NCBI GenBank assembly: GCA_027492485.1
Contig: JAPUER010000009.1
Location: 51,508-115,507, forward strand
Reading direction: 5' to 3'
Origin: Betaproteobacteria bacterium
GTDB lineage: Bacteria; Pseudomonadota; Gammaproteobacteria; Burkholderiales; Casimicrobiaceae
DNA: 64,000 nucleotides
Shown here: in pieces, positions 55,080-64,000 of the stretch
Numbering within the stretch: position 1 is the first letter of the stretch
Layout of the letters: the number at the start of each line of letters is the position of its first letter
Notes under the pieces: model-generated
Told to the model about the DNA's origin: nothing
What the model saw: the letters and a program-made list of their open reading frames with translations, nothing else
Database searches by the model: none
Program-made: the position numbers and the translations under genes

Positions 55080-58000
55080 TTAGCCGCGTGTCCGGTTTCG
55101 TCGATAGGCGCCGGCTGCCGCGCAAACCAACAGAACGGACAGCAGCAACAACAACCGCGCATCGATCACAGGCACCGCCTGTGTCGGCAAACCGAGGATC
55201 GTAATAGGCTTCGTTGCCGTATCGCATGCCTGGTCTTGCGGCGCGGCGAGTCCGGTAGCGGTGCATATTTGGTACGTCACGGTGTAGGTGCCCGGTGGCG
55301 TATTGTTCGGGACGACCAAGCTTCCCGTGGCGTCAATGCTCGCTCCGGTAATGCCGCCGTTGTTTTGCAGCGTGACCGCGACTTGTCCAGCTGCGGTGCC
55401 GACCGTCGGATTGCTGGTGGTGCCCAGCTGATCGTTGCCCAGCAGCGGGTAGCTGGTACTGCCTGTGGCGCTGTACTGCTGCGTGGCCGGCGCGTCATTG
55501 ACCGCGTCAATCACCGGTCTGCTCAGGACAACCTGGTTGTTGCCACCCGTTCCGATGCCGCCATTGCTGTCGTTGACAGCGCCGGTTGTGCCTACCAAGG
55601 CCACCGTTTGTGTCGGGCTGTCGACGCCGCCCGCCATATCCGGCGCCTTGTAGCTGAACGTGCACGCAATGCTGTTGTTGGGCGCCGTTGCGCCAACCGT
55701 CGCCGGTGCGCTCGGTGTGCAGTTGACGGCGCTTACCGTTGCGCCAGTGGTGGTGGTGCTTGGCACGCAGCTGCCCGCCACTGCGGCGCCGGGTCCATTG
55801 TTGGTGCATGTCAGCGTCAGCCCGGTGTAGGACGCCCCCGGTGCCACCGCTGCCGGAATGTTGCTGAAAGTCGGCACCATGTCGGCACTTTGCTCGGCAA
55901 AATTGTTGCCCGTGCTGCCCGCTGCCGGTACCGTCAACGTGATCGTGCTGTTACTGGAGCTGCCGGCCGTGCCGCCGGAGTCGCTCGTGCCGCCCGTGCC
56001 CGGCGTGTTGTAGGCGTTGGTGTAGCCTGCAGGTTGCGTCTCAGTGATCGTGCAGTTCGCCCCTGCCGGTACGTTGGAGAACGTGTAGCTGCCGTCGGCG
56101 GCGGTGTTCATCGGAGTCATACCCGTGTACGCCGGTGTGCAGCTGATCGCCACCTGCGTCACGAGGCCCGGATCGTTTGCGTTGCCGTTGTCCGTCGTGT
56201 TGGCCGGGTTGCTGGCTTCGACATAGACGCGACCCGACACCGTGGTGGCGCCAATTTCTCCGAAATCGTAACCGGTGGCGCTGGCGTTCGTCCCCAACGT
56301 GATGTTGGTTATCGATTCGGTCGCACCACCAAGGGCGCCAACCGTCCCGCCGGCGCTACCCGCCTTGTTACCCGTGGTCACGTAGCCACTGGGCTGTGTC
56401 TCGACGACACTGTACGTCCCCGGCGGCAGGTCACAGAAATAGTAGCCACCAACCGCTATCTCCATGCCAACCGGTACGATGCATTGCACCGTGGTGCTAC
56501 CCACCACGTTGGGGAAGGTGAGTACGCCGTTGCCCGTGATTTGCGTCGCCGAGGTCACCGCAGTGGCGGCCTTGCCGCCGCTGATCGCGACGGCGACACC
56601 CGGCAGGCCGACATCCTCTGCGGAGAGATAACCCGTCACGCCGCCGTTGGCGTTTGCATCGCGGAACACCGTGCCGGCAATCGAGGTCAGGAAAACGCGC
56701 ACCGTGGTGGGGTTGGACAGCGCCGGGAGTGCGATGCCTTGCCCTTTGGCACCGGTCACGTTGGTGTACAGGTTGCCCGAGGTGTTGCCGGAGCTCGTCA
56801 TGTTCAGCGTCAGCGTTCGGCTGGTGTTCGACGGCAGCGACGCGCCGTCGATGAACCGCACTGCAGTGGCTTGCGCGAGCGTGAAACCGCATGTGCCTGC
56901 CGGCCCCGCAACGGTACCCGCGCACCACGTTGCGTTGGGCAAGGCATTGGCATTGACGCCCGAGGTGGGATCCGAGCTCAGGGTTGCCGGCGCTGCATTC
57001 GAGAAGTACCAGGTCGCCGTCACGGTCGAGGCCGCCACGCCGGCCAGCGCCGATGTGCCCGCGAACGCCGATGGTGGCGTGCGCGATGGATCGTTCGAAT
57101 CGCCATTGAAAGGCAGGATGTCGATGATGTCCATCCCGGCGATCGGGCTGGTTGTCGCGTTAAGGTAGGTCACCGTGTACTGAAACGCGCCGTTGGTTGG
57201 CACCTGCGGCGTGGAGGTCGTTTTCGACACGCTCAATTCCTGGGGCACGGTCACCGTGAGTGTTTTCGCGCCGGTACGGTCGGCGAGTGTCGACGCATCG
57301 CTTGGCGATGAGGCCACCGCCACATTGAGCAAGCTCGATCCGTTGGCGGGCAAGGCATTCGTTCTGGCCTGATACTTGACCTGCGGCACGGCAACCGCGG
57401 TGTTCTGCACTCCGAGATTCCAGGTCAACAGCGTCTGGCCGGCTGCGGTGCAGCGTGCGTCCGGCGTCGCAGCGCCCGTGCAGGGGATGATCGTCGGCTC
57501 GGTCGGTGTGTTGCCGACCGCCGCGCTGCCCGCAACGTAGTCAAGCCCAAGCGGCAAGAGGTCGTACACCGCCACCACATCGGTAATGGTCGGCAAACCG
57601 CTGACGGGAGCCACGAGTGTCGGCGTCAGAACGAAATTGGCAACGCCGTTGGGCGCCGCTATCGAGGTCTGCGACGTCGGGTTGGTGTCCTTGGTCATGC
57701 GCACAACCGCATTCGCGAAGCGGACAACGCCGGTTCCGCCCCAGGCCCTCGTGTACGCCGCGGCGTCGGCCACCGGGTCGAACGCCCCGGCCGAATAGCT
57801 GGTTGCGCTGCCGGTTCTGTCAAACACTGCCTGATTCGGCAACAACGTCCCCGTCGTCAGCCCCGGCGCCGGGGTGTACGTAAAGTAAAAAACCGGGAAG
57901 TACCCCGCCGGCACACCGCCCGTGGTGGCGCGAATACGCAGCTTGGTGACTGCGGCCATGCCGCCCGGCACGGCCGTCGGATCGGCGTACCATCCCGTGG

Positions 58001-59723
58001 CCGCATTGCACTCGGCGTTGGTCGCCGTCACCGCCGGGTAACTGGCGGGTGGCCACGACCCCGAAGTCGCCGCTCCGTACTCCACAACAAACGTGGGCGA
58101 GGGCGTAGGCAAGATGCCGTACTCCTGGAAAAAATAGTGCGGATGCGCTGCCTGCGCAAACGGATTGGTGGTGAGTTGCGTCTTGCTGTTGTCCCAGATG
58201 TCGCAAACCGACACCTGACCGGCCGTAAACGGCTGCGTCCCCGAGTTGCCCATGACGATGCGCGACGAAAGTTGCCCACCCGCACTCACCACGCCCTTGG
58301 TATCGATCACTGTCACCGCGCCCGGCAGCGGGACGGCAGCGTTCGCCGACTTCGTCCAGTACTTGTCGAAGTAACCCTGAGACGCCGGAATCGAGGACGA
58401 CACCGAATCGTCAGCCGTGTTCTGGTTGAAGTTCGCCTGCCCGGAAAGAGAGGTCCAGTTCGTCGGCTGTGCCGTGTTCGTGTATGGGATGGTGCCGGCA
58501 GGGCCGGGGGCCGGAAATGCTGCCGGATCGAGGTCGACATACAGCACCGCAGCAAGCGCGACTTTGGCGTCCACGTACGGCACGGCGAGCGGCGAATTGG
58601 CGCCAAACGTCGGCCAGCGATCCAGCGTTGTGTTGGCGTTGGCAAAATTGATCACGATATTGCTGCCGGCACCGCCCGGCTGCGTGCATGTCAAATGGCC
58701 GTCGCTAATCACGCTGCGCGAGTCGGTCGACGAGCCGGTGATCGTCCAGTTCGTCGTACTACCACTCACCGTCGCGCCGCCTCCGACCCCGCCATTTGGT
58801 GTTCCGTTGGCGCCTTGGGGGCTGCAGTCAAACAGCGTCGGATTGCCCGGCAGCCCGGAGGTGATGTCGGTCACCGTCACCGAGCTGTTCAGCGCCTCCG
58901 CACCCACCTCCGGCGCAAGCCCCGTTGGCAGCGACGTGACGCCCAGCGCGGCATTGGGTTGAATGCCCACGACGATCGAAAAGCTTTGTCGCCATACCGT
59001 CTGGTTGGACGCGTTCTTGACCAGACCCGGCGTCGCGGTGGTGTACTTCGCCAGATCGAAGCGCGGAGCGGCCGTGACCGCGACCGCAGACGGATTGCTC
59101 ACCGTCGAAGCGGTGCAGCCTGACGACGCCGGCAGCACGCTCATGGTCGGCGCCATGACAGCACCGTTGGCATTGCTCCCGCTGACCTTGAAGTCAGCCG
59201 TGAATGTCACCGACGCCGTCGAGACGACGTTCGCAACCACACATTGAAAACCGCTGCCATCGAGCGTCAAGGCCGACTGGGTCGCGCCCGGCGCGTTCGT
59301 TGCGGTCACCGGATTCTGGCAGGTGCCGGGTAGCGAAAATTGCCCGGTGCCCGCCGGCAGCTTCACGACAATGACCGGTTGCGCGGGCCCGGCAATCACG
59401 TTGTAGTTGATGCCGTAGCGAATCGTGTCGTGCGTGCGCACCACGCCGTTAAGCACGCCGCCGTTGGCGACGTCGCCCACCGCCCCATCGCACCCCGGCG
59501 CCGAGAGCGGGCTACACAAATTCACGCCATTCAATTTGTCACTTGCGGTGTTGGCCGGCAACAACCCGTCGGCAACGACTGAACCGACGAGATTGCACTG
59601 TGCGGCGAACACGCTGGCGGACAGCGTCACCAGCACAACACTGGCAATTGCGCTCCGTAGCAAATGGCCTGGCGACGGCGCGGCAGTGGCGTATTCGACT
59701 CGAGAGTAGATGCGGGAGGACAT
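55080..59723 (-). CDS. second giant exported surface protein, related to the one at 34-40.7 kb
   Basis: A 1547-residue protein. The signal sequence (SAIASVVLVTLSASVFA) ends near residue 41. A long DUF11-like beta-rich body (DVVAVYDLLPLGLDYVAGSA) reaches about residue 1000. An SdrD B-like domain follows at about 1011-1165 (TVFRDANANGG; VETQPSGYVTTG; GYDFGEI), then a second (VYVEASNPANTTDNG; CTITETQPAGYTN), then DUF11-like repeats. The C terminus has AVPVIDAR, a hydrophobic helix and YRRNRTRG, like a CTERM sorting signal. The segment SGYVTTG...GYDFGEI is shared with the other giant protein. Confidence 0.85.
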   Translation of the reverse strand: MSSRIYSRVEYATAAPSPGHLLRSAIASVVLVTLSASVFAAQCNLVGSVVADGLLPANTASDKLNGVNLCSPLSAPGCDGAVGDVANGGVLNGVVRTHDTIRYGINYNVIAGPAQPVIVVKLPAGTGQFSLPGTCQNPVTATNAPGATQSALTLDGSGFQCVVANVVSTASVTFTADFKVSGSNANGAVMAPTMSVLPASSGCTASTVSNPSAVAVTAAPRFDLAKYTTATPGLVKNASNQTVWRQSFSIVVGIQPNAALGVTSLPTGLAPEVGAEALNSSVTVTDITSGLPGNPTLFDCSPQGANGTPNGGVGGGATVSGSTTNWTITGSSTDSRSVISDGHLTCTQPGGAGSNIVINFANANTTLDRWPTFGANSPLAVPYVDAKVALAAVLYVDLDPAAFPAPGPAGTIPYTNTAQPTNWTSLSGQANFNQNTADDSVSSSIPASQGYFDKYWTKSANAAVPLPGAVTVIDTKGVVSAGGQLSSRIVMGNSGTQPFTAGQVSVCDIWDNSKTQLTTNPFAQAAHPHYFFQEYGILPTPSPTFVVEYGAATSGSWPPASYPAVTATNAECNAATGWYADPTAVPGGMAAVTKLRIRATTGGVPAGYFPVFYFTYTPAPGLTTGTLLPNQAVFDRTGSATSYSAGAFDPVADAAAYTRAWGGTGVVRFANAVVRMTKDTNPTSQTSIAAPNGVANFVLTPTLVAPVSGLPTITDVVAVYDLLPLGLDYVAGSAAVGNTPTEPTIIPCTGAATPDARCTAAGQTLLTWNLGVQNTAVAVPQVKYQARTNALPANGSSLLNVAVASSPSDASTLADRTGAKTLTVTVPQELSVSKTTSTPQVPTNGAFQYTVTYLNATTSPIAGMDIIDILPFNGDSNDPSRTPPSAFAGTSALAGVAASTVTATWYFSNAAPATLSSDPTSGVNANALPNATWCAGTVAGPAGTCGFTLAQATAVRFIDGASLPSNTSRTLTLNMTSSGNTSGNLYTNVTGAKGQGIALPALSNPTTVRVFLTSIAGTVFRDANANGGVTGYLSAEDVGLPGVAVAISGGKAATAVTSATQITGNGVLTFPNVVGSTTVQCIVPVGMEIAVGGYYFCDLPPGTYSVVETQPSGYVTTGNKAGSAGGTVGALGGATESITNITLGTNASATGYDFGEIGATTVSGRVYVEASNPANTTDNGNANDPGLVTQVAISCTPAYTGMTPMNTAADGSYTFSNVPAGANCTITETQPAGYTNAYNTPGTGGTSDSGGTAGSSSNSTITLTVPAAGSTGNNFAEQSADMVPTFSNIPAAVAPGASYTGLTLTCTNNGPGAAVAGSCVPSTTTTGATVSAVNCTPSAPATVGATAPNNSIACTFSYKAPDMAGGVDSPTQTVALVGTTGAVNDSNGGIGTGGNNQVVLSRPVIDAVNDAPATQQYSATGSTSYPLLGNDQLGTTSNPTVGTAAGQVAVTLQNNGGITGASIDATGSLVVPNNTPPGTYTVTYQICTATGLAAPQDQACDTATKPITILGLPTQAVPVIDARLLLLLSVLLVCAAAGAYRRNRTRG

Positions 59724-59835
59724 AACGGTTGCGTATTGCCTTGATGAATCTGAATTGAAAACGGAAGGAACTGTCCGCGGCGTTAATCCAACATTTCATG
59801 CGGCAATTAGCATGACAGGGGAATGAATGCTGAGA

Positions 59836-59866
59836 CTTGATTTTTATTTCACATAAATAAATCAAG
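59836..59866. promoter_or_regulatory. AT-rich hairpin upstream of the second giant gene
   Basis: CTTGATTT and AAATCAAG are inverted around an AT-rich loop, with further pairing inside. It lies about 113 bp upstream of the surface-protein start, in a 390-bp gap with no other recognisable element. Candidate regulatory site. Confidence 0.4.
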
Positions 59867-60112
59867 TGTTGCACATTTACAACAAGCGCTGTCGACCTGC
59901 GCCGCTACCCGGAACTTATCCGCAAATGGATTAGCTATCCATCCGAATCGCATGTAGTGCCATGTGGATCGAGACCGCGACGAAGCCCGTTGAATCGTGG
60001 GTGGTAGCGGATGAATTCCGGCAATCGGCGCGACCGCTGATCCCGCGCCGCACGGCCGCGGGCAAGGTCAATGCGCCCAGCCACCGGCGCCGCTGGCCGA
60101 TCGGGTTTGCGC

Positions 60113-61783
60113 TTAGCGTCCGCCAGCCGGCGTACCCGCGATGGCCGTGGCGACAGCTTCGGCAACGCGAATGCCGTCGATGCCCGCCGACATGATGCCG
60201 CCGGCATAGCCTGCGCCTTCGCCCGCCGGGTAGAGGCCGGCCACGTTCAGGCTTTGCAAGTCGTCGTCGCGCCGCTTGATGCGAACCGGCGAGCTGGTGC
60301 GCGTTTCCACGGCGGTGAGCACGGCGTCGGCCATGAAGAAGCCGGGGATCTGCTTGTCGAACGCGGGTAGCGCCTCGCGCATCGCTGCCACCGCATAGTC
60401 GGGCAGCGCGGTCGCCAGGTCGGTCAGTTGCACGCCGGGCTTGAAGCTCGGCTCGACGCTGCCGAACGCCGTCGACGGCCGGCCGGCGACGAAATCGCCG
60501 ACCAGTTGCGCCGGCGCGTTGTAGTTGCCGCCACCGAGTTCGAACGCGCGGCTTTCCCAGTGCCGCTGGAAATCGATGCCGCCGAGCGGATGTTGCATGT
60601 CGGCCGGGAAGTCGACGGGCTCGATGCCGACCACAATGCCGGCGTTGGCGTTGCGCTCATTGCGCGAATACTGGCTCATGCCGTTGGTGACGACGCGGCC
60701 CGCTTCCGACGTCGCCGCGACCACGGTGCCGCCCGGACACATGCAGAAGCTGTAGACCGAGCGACCGTTGCTGGCGTGATGCACCAGCTTGTAGTCGGCG
60801 GCGCCCAGGATCGCGTTGCCGGCATTCGGGCCGAAGCGCGCGCGGTCGATCAGGCCCTGCGGATGCTCGATGCGGAAACCGATCGAGAACGGTTTCGGCT
60901 CGAGATAGACGCCGCGTTGGTGCAGCATCGCGAAGGTGTCGCGTGCGCTGTGGCCGATGGCGAGGATCACCTGATCGGCAGGCAGCGTTTCTCCGTTGTC
61001 GAGCAGCACGCCGCGAATGCGCTTGCTGCGTGCGGCATCGCCCTCGCCGCGACAATCTTCCAGCAGCAGATCGACCACGCGATTTTGAAAGCGGAATTCA
61101 CCGCCGAGCGCTTCGATCGTCGCCCGCATGTGCTCGACCATCTTCACCAGCCGGAACGTGCCGATGTGCGGCTTGCTGACGTAGAGGATTTCCGCCGGTG
61201 CGCCGGCCTTGACGAATTCTTCCAGCACCTTGCGGCCGTAGTGCTTCGGGTCTTTCACCTGCGTCCACAGCTTGCCGTCGCTGAAGGTGCCGGCGCCGCC
61301 TTCGCCGAACTGCACGTTGGATTCGGTGTTCAGTTCGCGCCGCCGCCAGAAGCCCCAGGTGTCCTGCGTGCGTTCGCGCACCACCTTGCCGCGTTCGAGG
61401 ATGATCGGCTTGAGACCCATCTGCGCCAGGATCAGCGCCGCGAGGATGCCGCAGGGGCCGCAGCCGATCACCACCGGACGCGGCGTGCCGGCGGCGAACG
61501 AACCCGGCGCGGCGACGTATCGGTACCTGGTGTCGGGCGTCGCCGCGATGTGGACGTCGCGCCGGAAACGCTTGCGCAGTGCGGCTTCCAGCGCGCCGGG
61601 CAACTCCACATCGACGGTGTAGACGAGCTGGATGTCGGCCTTCTTGCGCGAGTCGTAACCACGGCGGAAAACGAGATGGCGGATCAGCTCCCCTGGTTTG
61701 ATGCCGAGGCGGGCGACGATGGCGGCGGGCAGTGCTGCCTCGTCGTGATCGAGCGGCAGCTTGAGTTCGGTGATGCGCAGCAT
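60113..61783 (-). CDS. FAD-dependent dehydrogenase of the COG2509 type
   Basis: A 556-residue flavoprotein. About 95 N-terminal residues form the family-specific domain (IKPGELIRHLVFRRGYDSRKK). The dinucleotide site is VVIGCGPCGILAALILAQMG with ILERG at the end. Typical blocks follow: NVQFGEGGAGTFSDGKLWTQ, LAIGHSARDTF, SFCMCPGGTVVAA and a C-terminal YPAGEGAGYAGGI. The substrate is unknown for the family. Single gene; the 230 bp upstream hold palindromic element copy 7. Confidence 0.87.
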   Translation of the reverse strand: MLRITELKLPLDHDEAALPAAIVARLGIKPGELIRHLVFRRGYDSRKKADIQLVYTVDVELPGALEAALRKRFRRDVHIAATPDTRYRYVAAPGSFAAGTPRPVVIGCGPCGILAALILAQMGLKPIILERGKVVRERTQDTWGFWRRRELNTESNVQFGEGGAGTFSDGKLWTQVKDPKHYGRKVLEEFVKAGAPAEILYVSKPHIGTFRLVKMVEHMRATIEALGGEFRFQNRVVDLLLEDCRGEGDAARSKRIRGVLLDNGETLPADQVILAIGHSARDTFAMLHQRGVYLEPKPFSIGFRIEHPQGLIDRARFGPNAGNAILGAADYKLVHHASNGRSVYSFCMCPGGTVVAATSEAGRVVTNGMSQYSRNERNANAGIVVGIEPVDFPADMQHPLGGIDFQRHWESRAFELGGGNYNAPAQLVGDFVAGRPSTAFGSVEPSFKPGVQLTDLATALPDYAVAAMREALPAFDKQIPGFFMADAVLTAVETRTSSPVRIKRRDDDLQSLNVAGLYPAGEGAGYAGGIMSAGIDGIRVAEAVATAIAGTPAGGR

Positions 61784-61907
61784 CGTGCACTCCGTTGGGC
61801 GGAAAGTTAGTCCGCAATGGCTGGATGCTAGCGACCCCGGGCGTTAGCGCATGGGCCAATCGCGGCTGGCGACGCAAATTGCCGCACGGACGTCGCCGAG
61901 CAGATAC

Positions 61908-62023
61908 AGCTTTTCGATGAAAGCCTCATTCGCACTAGGCGTTGCGGCCAATTTTTTCATTTCTCGACTATTTGTATTTTGTAGATCTTTGCCCAATGCG
62001 AAAGCCACTTTCAGCAAAAAGCT
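61908..62023. repeat. dispersed 116-bp palindromic element, copy 7
   Basis: Left AGCTTTTCGATGAAAG, right CAGCAAAAAGCT, centre CTCGAC at 61963-61968, exactly at the midpoint. Its right end overlaps the stop codon of the winged-helix/TPR gene (62022-62024) by 2 bp, so the element supplies part of the stop codon. Confidence 0.88.
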
Positions 62024-63788
62024 ATTGGTGTCGCCAGCGCAAACCATGCCGCGCAAGCAGCGCCTGAAATGCGCCACTGGCGGCGAGCGGTGCCAGCATC
62101 GGATCGACCTGGCATTCGGCGAAACCGCCCTCGTGGGCGTCTGCTGCGCGGCCGAGCCAGGCGATGGCCTCGTCCGCTTCGCCGAGCTGGGCATAGACCG
62201 CCGCCAGCGCCGAGGGGTTAGTCTTCTCGATGTCGCCGCCGGCACGCACCGCGTTGACGATCTTCTTCGCCTGCCGCTTGTCGCCGTCGCGGGCGGTGAC
62301 GATGGCGAGCGACAGGCGCGCGCTGGCGTCGTCCGGGTCGTGCTCGATCACCGCGTTGAGCTCGTTGCGCGCCGCCTCGCCGGCCCCGGCGAGCGCAAGC
62401 GAATTGGCGAACGAAACGCGCGTCGAGGTGCGCTGCGGATACTCGGTGAGCAGTTCGAGAAACACCCGGTTCGCCTCGTCGTAGTGACTGCAGAAGTAGT
62501 ACGCCACGCCGCGATTGGCGCGGATGGCCGGGAACAGCGGGTCCACCTCCTGCGCGGCGTCGAGATGGTTCAGGGCGTCATCGAGTTCGCCGCAATACGA
62601 GGCCGCCGTGCCCATCAGCATGTGCACGCCGGGATGCCGCGGCGCCAGTTTGCGCGCCTGCAGCAGCAGCTCATGCGCCGCCGGAAAGTCGTACTCGTAA
62701 TAAATCTTGTCCGCCGCGAGGTTGAGATAGGCGCCGGGCTCGCGCGGATCGATCGCCAGCGCGCGCTGCGACGCGGCGCTGCCGACGCGCCAGGCCTCCG
62801 CGGGCGTCACCTGCTCGTACATCGACAGATTGCCCATGGTCGCGGCCAGCGCCGCGTGCGCCATCGCGAAATCCGGCGCGCTCGCGATGGCCAATTCCAG
62901 CAGCCGACGGGCCTCGCGATGCCCGTCCGCCGTGCCGAACGCGCTGGCGCGGCGCGACTGCACGAAGGCATCGGCCGCCTCGCGGGAAACGCCACCGAAG
63001 CCCTTGCGCTGCGGCGGCAGCGTGTACTCGCCCGGCAGCAGGTCGGCCAGCGCGCGCAGGCTATCCTCCCGAATCTGGCGGCTGACGCGGTCGATGAATT
63101 CGGCGTCGGATTGCTCGCCGTTTCGCGTGTAGCGCTTGCTCGCCAGCATCTGCCCGTAAGGCGCCGAAAGCAGCATCGTATGCACATGCTGCGATTCGCC
63201 CTTGCCGTTGCCTTCGCTCAAGCGCACCAGACGCGACGACAGCACCGCCTGCGCATTCACACGACGGGCCGAATCGAGCGGCTCGTCGTCGGCCACGGCA
63301 CGCGCCGAACGCGAACCGAGCACCAGCACCTGCAGCATCGCCTGCAGCTCGCCGATGGTGGACTCGAACAGGAGCGTCGCCAGCGCATCGTCGCGGCCTT
63401 CGCTGACAAACGGCAGCACCAGAAAACGCGGCGCCGCGAGCTGCCGCGCGCCGATTTCGACGAACTCCGGCACATAGCGGCCTTTCGGCAGCTCGATGCG
63501 CACCTGCGGCGGCGCCTCGAACATTGCGTAATGCTTGACCAGCCGCTCGCGCAGCCGGCTCACGTTGACGCGCACGATCGGATCGCTCTTCGGGTCGTAG
63601 GTCGAGGGGTTGCGGTGGAACACCTCGATGCCGATCGACATTTCGCGCAGCGCGCCATCGTCGCCTGCGAGCCGCCGCTCGACTAGATAGCGCAACAGCC
63701 GCAAATGACTCGGCGAGCGGCGCAAAAAATCGCTCGCCAGCAGGCGCTCCAGTTCGTTGCGGATTAAGTTGCCGTCTTGTTGCATCAC
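62022..63788 (-). CDS. winged-helix / TPR regulator-like protein
   Basis: A 588-residue protein. The N terminus (SPSHLRLLRYLVERRLAGD; EMSIGIEVFHRNPSTYDPKSDPIVRV; SRLRERLVKHY) is the winged-helix-like domain common to large TPR regulators. A middle region of about 200 residues resembles the adenylate-cyclase-associated regulator middle domain without a known catalytic motif. TPR repeats fill about 270-570 (AYLNLAADKIYYEYDFPAAHELL; HPGVHMLMGTAASYCGELDDAL). No membrane helix is seen. Targets unknown. Start ATG at 63788 or two bases into MMQ; both give the same fold. Confidence 0.8.
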   Translation of the reverse strand: MMQQDGNLIRNELERLLASDFLRRSPSHLRLLRYLVERRLAGDDGALREMSIGIEVFHRNPSTYDPKSDPIVRVNVSRLRERLVKHYAMFEAPPQVRIELPKGRYVPEFVEIGARQLAAPRFLVLPFVSEGRDDALATLLFESTIGELQAMLQVLVLGSRSARAVADDEPLDSARRVNAQAVLSSRLVRLSEGNGKGESQHVHTMLLSAPYGQMLASKRYTRNGEQSDAEFIDRVSRQIREDSLRALADLLPGEYTLPPQRKGFGGVSREAADAFVQSRRASAFGTADGHREARRLLELAIASAPDFAMAHAALAATMGNLSMYEQVTPAEAWRVGSAASQRALAIDPREPGAYLNLAADKIYYEYDFPAAHELLLQARKLAPRHPGVHMLMGTAASYCGELDDALNHLDAAQEVDPLFPAIRANRGVAYYFCSHYDEANRVFLELLTEYPQRTSTRVSFANSLALAGAGEAARNELNAVIEHDPDDASARLSLAIVTARDGDKRQAKKIVNAVRAGGDIEKTNPSALAAVYAQLGEADEAIAWLGRAADAHEGGFAECQVDPMLAPLAASGAFQALLARHGLRWRHQ

Positions 63789-64000
63789 CCCGTCCCTGCC
63801 GCGTCACGTTGGTACGCGATGGACTTTAGCGCGGATCCGGGGGTTAGAAATGCTTCATGTAACAGCTTGTAACGCTCGCAGGCACAAGCGCAGCCAGATG
63901 CACGAAAAGGCGACCGCGCGGAAGTCCCCGCGGTCGGCGCGCCAAGCTAAGGCAACGCTGAACAAGTCCACGATCAGATGGTGAGAAGCGTTGTAGGTAG
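63789..64000. other. right-edge region without a recognisable gene
   Basis: These 212 bp lie upstream of the winged-helix/TPR gene. A short basic frame is open on the plus strand (from 63850, 44 codons) but has no ribosome-binding site and no resemblance to a known family, so no gene is called. The promoter of the regulator should be here; no clear -35/-10 pair was seen. Confidence 0.4.

Noticed and set aside
55236-57311. A 691-codon open frame on the plus strand
   Set aside because: It is antisense to the second giant surface-protein gene and shows only Arg/Ala/Gly-rich shadow composition.
61851-63686. A 611-codon open frame on the plus strand
   Set aside because: It runs across a palindromic element and antisense to the winged-helix/TPR gene, with no domain of its own.
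63757-63984. A 75-codon plus-strand frame at the right edge
   Set aside because: It overlaps the start of the regulator gene on the opposite strand, lacks a ribosome-binding site and is very basic with no family resemblance.

Overview
The window is high-GC (about 65%) bacterial chromosome and looks betaproteobacterial, probably Burkholderiales-like. Evidence for this: an mla lipid-transport operon in the order F-E-D-A-C-B with mlaA inside it; rsmI divergent from lpoA-yraN-diaA-dolP; the rpsP-rimM-trmD-rplS operon; tsaB-rimI-uracil-DNA glycosylase; and a full hut cluster under HutC. No rRNA, tRNA, phage, CRISPR array or insertion-sequence transposase was seen.

Layout. 0-5 kb: an ABC ATPase gene and the mla operon, all on the minus strand. 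5-9.2 kb: rsmI, lpoA-like gene, yraN, diaA, dolP, tusA. 9.2-13.5 kb: a membrane protein with a degenerate J-like domain, RDD and TPR, then the ribosomal/tRNA-modification operon with its own promoter and terminator. 13.7-18.6 kb: a large secreted M36 metallopeptidase, followed by a gene-poor stretch with a strong small-RNA candidate. 18.6-24.4 kb: rlmD, tsaB-rimI-udg, and lemA with two TPM-domain genes. 24.7-31.2 kb: an accessory region with three PIN-toxin/antitoxin pairs, a nucleotidyltransferase pair inserted at the 3' end of lysS, and a secreted delta-60-repeat protein. 31.4-33.5 kb: ppk2, a GNAT gene and a cysteine-cluster gene. 33.9-41.9 kb: a 2255-residue surface protein and a frameshifted methyltransferase gene. 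42.3-53.4 kb: histidine utilisation (hutC-D-I-G-F leftward, hutU-H rightward) followed by a three-gene ABC transporter. 53.4-63.8 kb: an FHA-EAL protein, a second giant surface protein, an FAD oxidoreductase and a winged-helix/TPR regulator.

How it works together. The mla genes encode the inner-membrane, periplasmic and outer-membrane parts of retrograde phospholipid transport. The hut genes convert histidine to glutamate by the deiminase/deformylase route (HutH, HutU, HutI, HutF, HutG). A perfect HutC-type palindrome fills the spacer of the hutU promoter, so repression can be read directly from the DNA.

Most notable signals. (1) Seven dispersed intergenic elements of 114-116 bp, each an imperfect palindrome bounded by AGCTTTT/AAAGCT and centred within half a base of a (G/C)TCGAC box; they resemble ERIC elements in form but not in sequence. 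(2) A roughly 115-residue C-terminal calcium-binding, dockerin-like module shared by the M36 protease and the delta-60 protein. (3) Two places where accessory genes lie between an intact gene 3' end and a decayed second copy of that same 3' end (lysS, and a methyltransferase gene flanking the giant surface-protein gene). (4) A candidate small RNA at about 18.30-18.41 kb.
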